A stretch of DNA of 5,300 nucleotides from positions 1 to 5,300 of the forward strand of contig CABRZO010000165.1 in the NCBI GenBank assembly GCA_902475455.1, in the 5' to 3' direction. This document shows, piece by piece, positions 5,162 to 5,300 of this stretch; within the stretch, counting starts at the first letter, position 1, and each line of letters starts with the position of its first letter. The translations under genes were made by a program, and so were the position numbers. The notes below the pieces were generated by a model, which was not told the DNA's origin, did no database searches, and was given only the letters and a program-made list of their open reading frames with translations. This DNA comes from an uncultured Eubacteriales bacterium (GTDB taxonomy: Bacteria > Bacillota > Clostridia > Oscillospirales > Oscillospiraceae).

Positions 5162-5234
5162 AAAGTGTTGAAACATACACCCCGGAGGAAAAGGAAAACG
5201 GTAACAAGTAAAATTAAATATAGATTTTCTAAAT
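5162..5234 (+). other. AT-richer spacer between the half tRNA and intact tRNA; possible 3' end of a foreign gene
   Basis: The frame starting at 5161 reads ESVETYTPEEKENGNK then TAA (5209-5211), a plausible hydrophilic protein C-terminus, but a TAA at 5158-5160 within the tRNA half precedes it. It would therefore be the last 16 codons of a gene whose body is gone. Composition is more AT-rich than the flanking genes. TATAGA (5219-5224) could be a -10 for the tRNA at 5235, but there is no good -35. The purine run CGGAGGAAAAGG (5183-5194) is followed by no start codon. Confidence 0.3.
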
Positions 5235-5300
5235 GTCGCTATAGCTCAGCTGGATAGAGCGACCGCCTCCTAAGCGGTAGGTCGGAGGTTCAAATCCTCT
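5235..5300 (+). tRNA. tRNA-Arg(CCU), 3' end cut by window edge
   Basis: Acceptor strand GTCGCTA (5235-5241), D arm GCTC/GAGC (5244-5247 with 5257-5260) and anticodon stem ACCGC/GCGGT (5262-5266 with 5274-5278) are present. The loop is CTCCTAA with anticodon CCT at 5269-5271. The variable region AGGTC and T arm GGAGG-TTCAAAT-CCTCT (5284-5300, one G-U pair) complete the cloverleaf. Only the 3' acceptor strand, expected to be TAGCGAC plus the discriminator, lies outside. The anticodon reads the AGG arginine codon. All visible stems pair, so it is probably functional. Confidence 0.93.

Noticed and set aside
5122..5300. Group I intron in a tRNA-Arg(CCU) anticodon loop
   Set aside because: Such introns are known in bacteria, but no 3' exon matching the first half (GGCGG stem, CTGGCGC acceptor) follows, and the 73-nt spacer is too short and lacks the required core.
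1..5300. CRISPR array, insertion sequence or rRNA
   Set aside because: No regularly spaced repeats with unique spacers, transposase-like protein, terminal inverted repeats or rRNA-like sequence were seen.

Overview
The window is GC-rich, with strong GGAGG-type ribosome binding sites, near-consensus sigma-A promoters (TTGACA-N17-TAAAAT) and protein families typical of Firmicutes. It looks like a chromosomal segment of a gut-type Clostridia (Oscillospiraceae-like) bacterium. The family assignment is inference from composition and protein style, not a database result.

Region 1 (1-2235, + strand) is an ABC importer of the TrpX/TrpY/TrpZ-like class: the 3' end of a substrate-binding protein gene, a membrane permease and an ATPase. 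A strong intrinsic terminator (362-401) and a possible extended -10 promoter separate the binding protein from the permease. The permease and ATPase genes overlap by 8 nt, and a long GC-rich hairpin closes the unit. The likely cargo is a small organic solute such as an aromatic amino acid, but the 5' leader that might reveal this (for example a T-box) lies outside the window.

Region 2 (2240-2731) holds two small divergent genes. One encodes a 63-aa Arc/CopG-type ribbon-helix-helix (RHH) DNA-binding protein on the - strand. The other encodes a 64-aa unrecognised helical protein on the + strand. The 105 bp between them are AT-rich and carry a near-consensus + promoter and several TGACGC/GCGTCA hexamers, which look like an operator set for the RHH protein.

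Region 3 (2791-4841, - strand) is a complete typA/bipA gene encoding the translational GTPase TypA. It has its own promoter, a leader of about 140 nt with a hairpin at the predicted 5' end, and a downstream intrinsic terminator.

Region 4 (4842-5300) has no convincing protein gene. A near-consensus + strand promoter, divergent from that of typA, leads into about 230 nt of inverted-repeat-rich sequence. This is followed by three tRNA-Arg(CCU)-like segments: a decayed copy (5039-5068), a clean 5' half that stops at the end of the anticodon loop (5122-5161), and an apparently intact tRNA-Arg(CCU) cut by the window end (5235-5300). The half-tRNA runs directly into AT-richer sequence that reads like the last 16 codons of a foreign gene. 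This is what a tRNA integration hotspot with eroded element boundaries would look like, and it is the most unusual part of the window.
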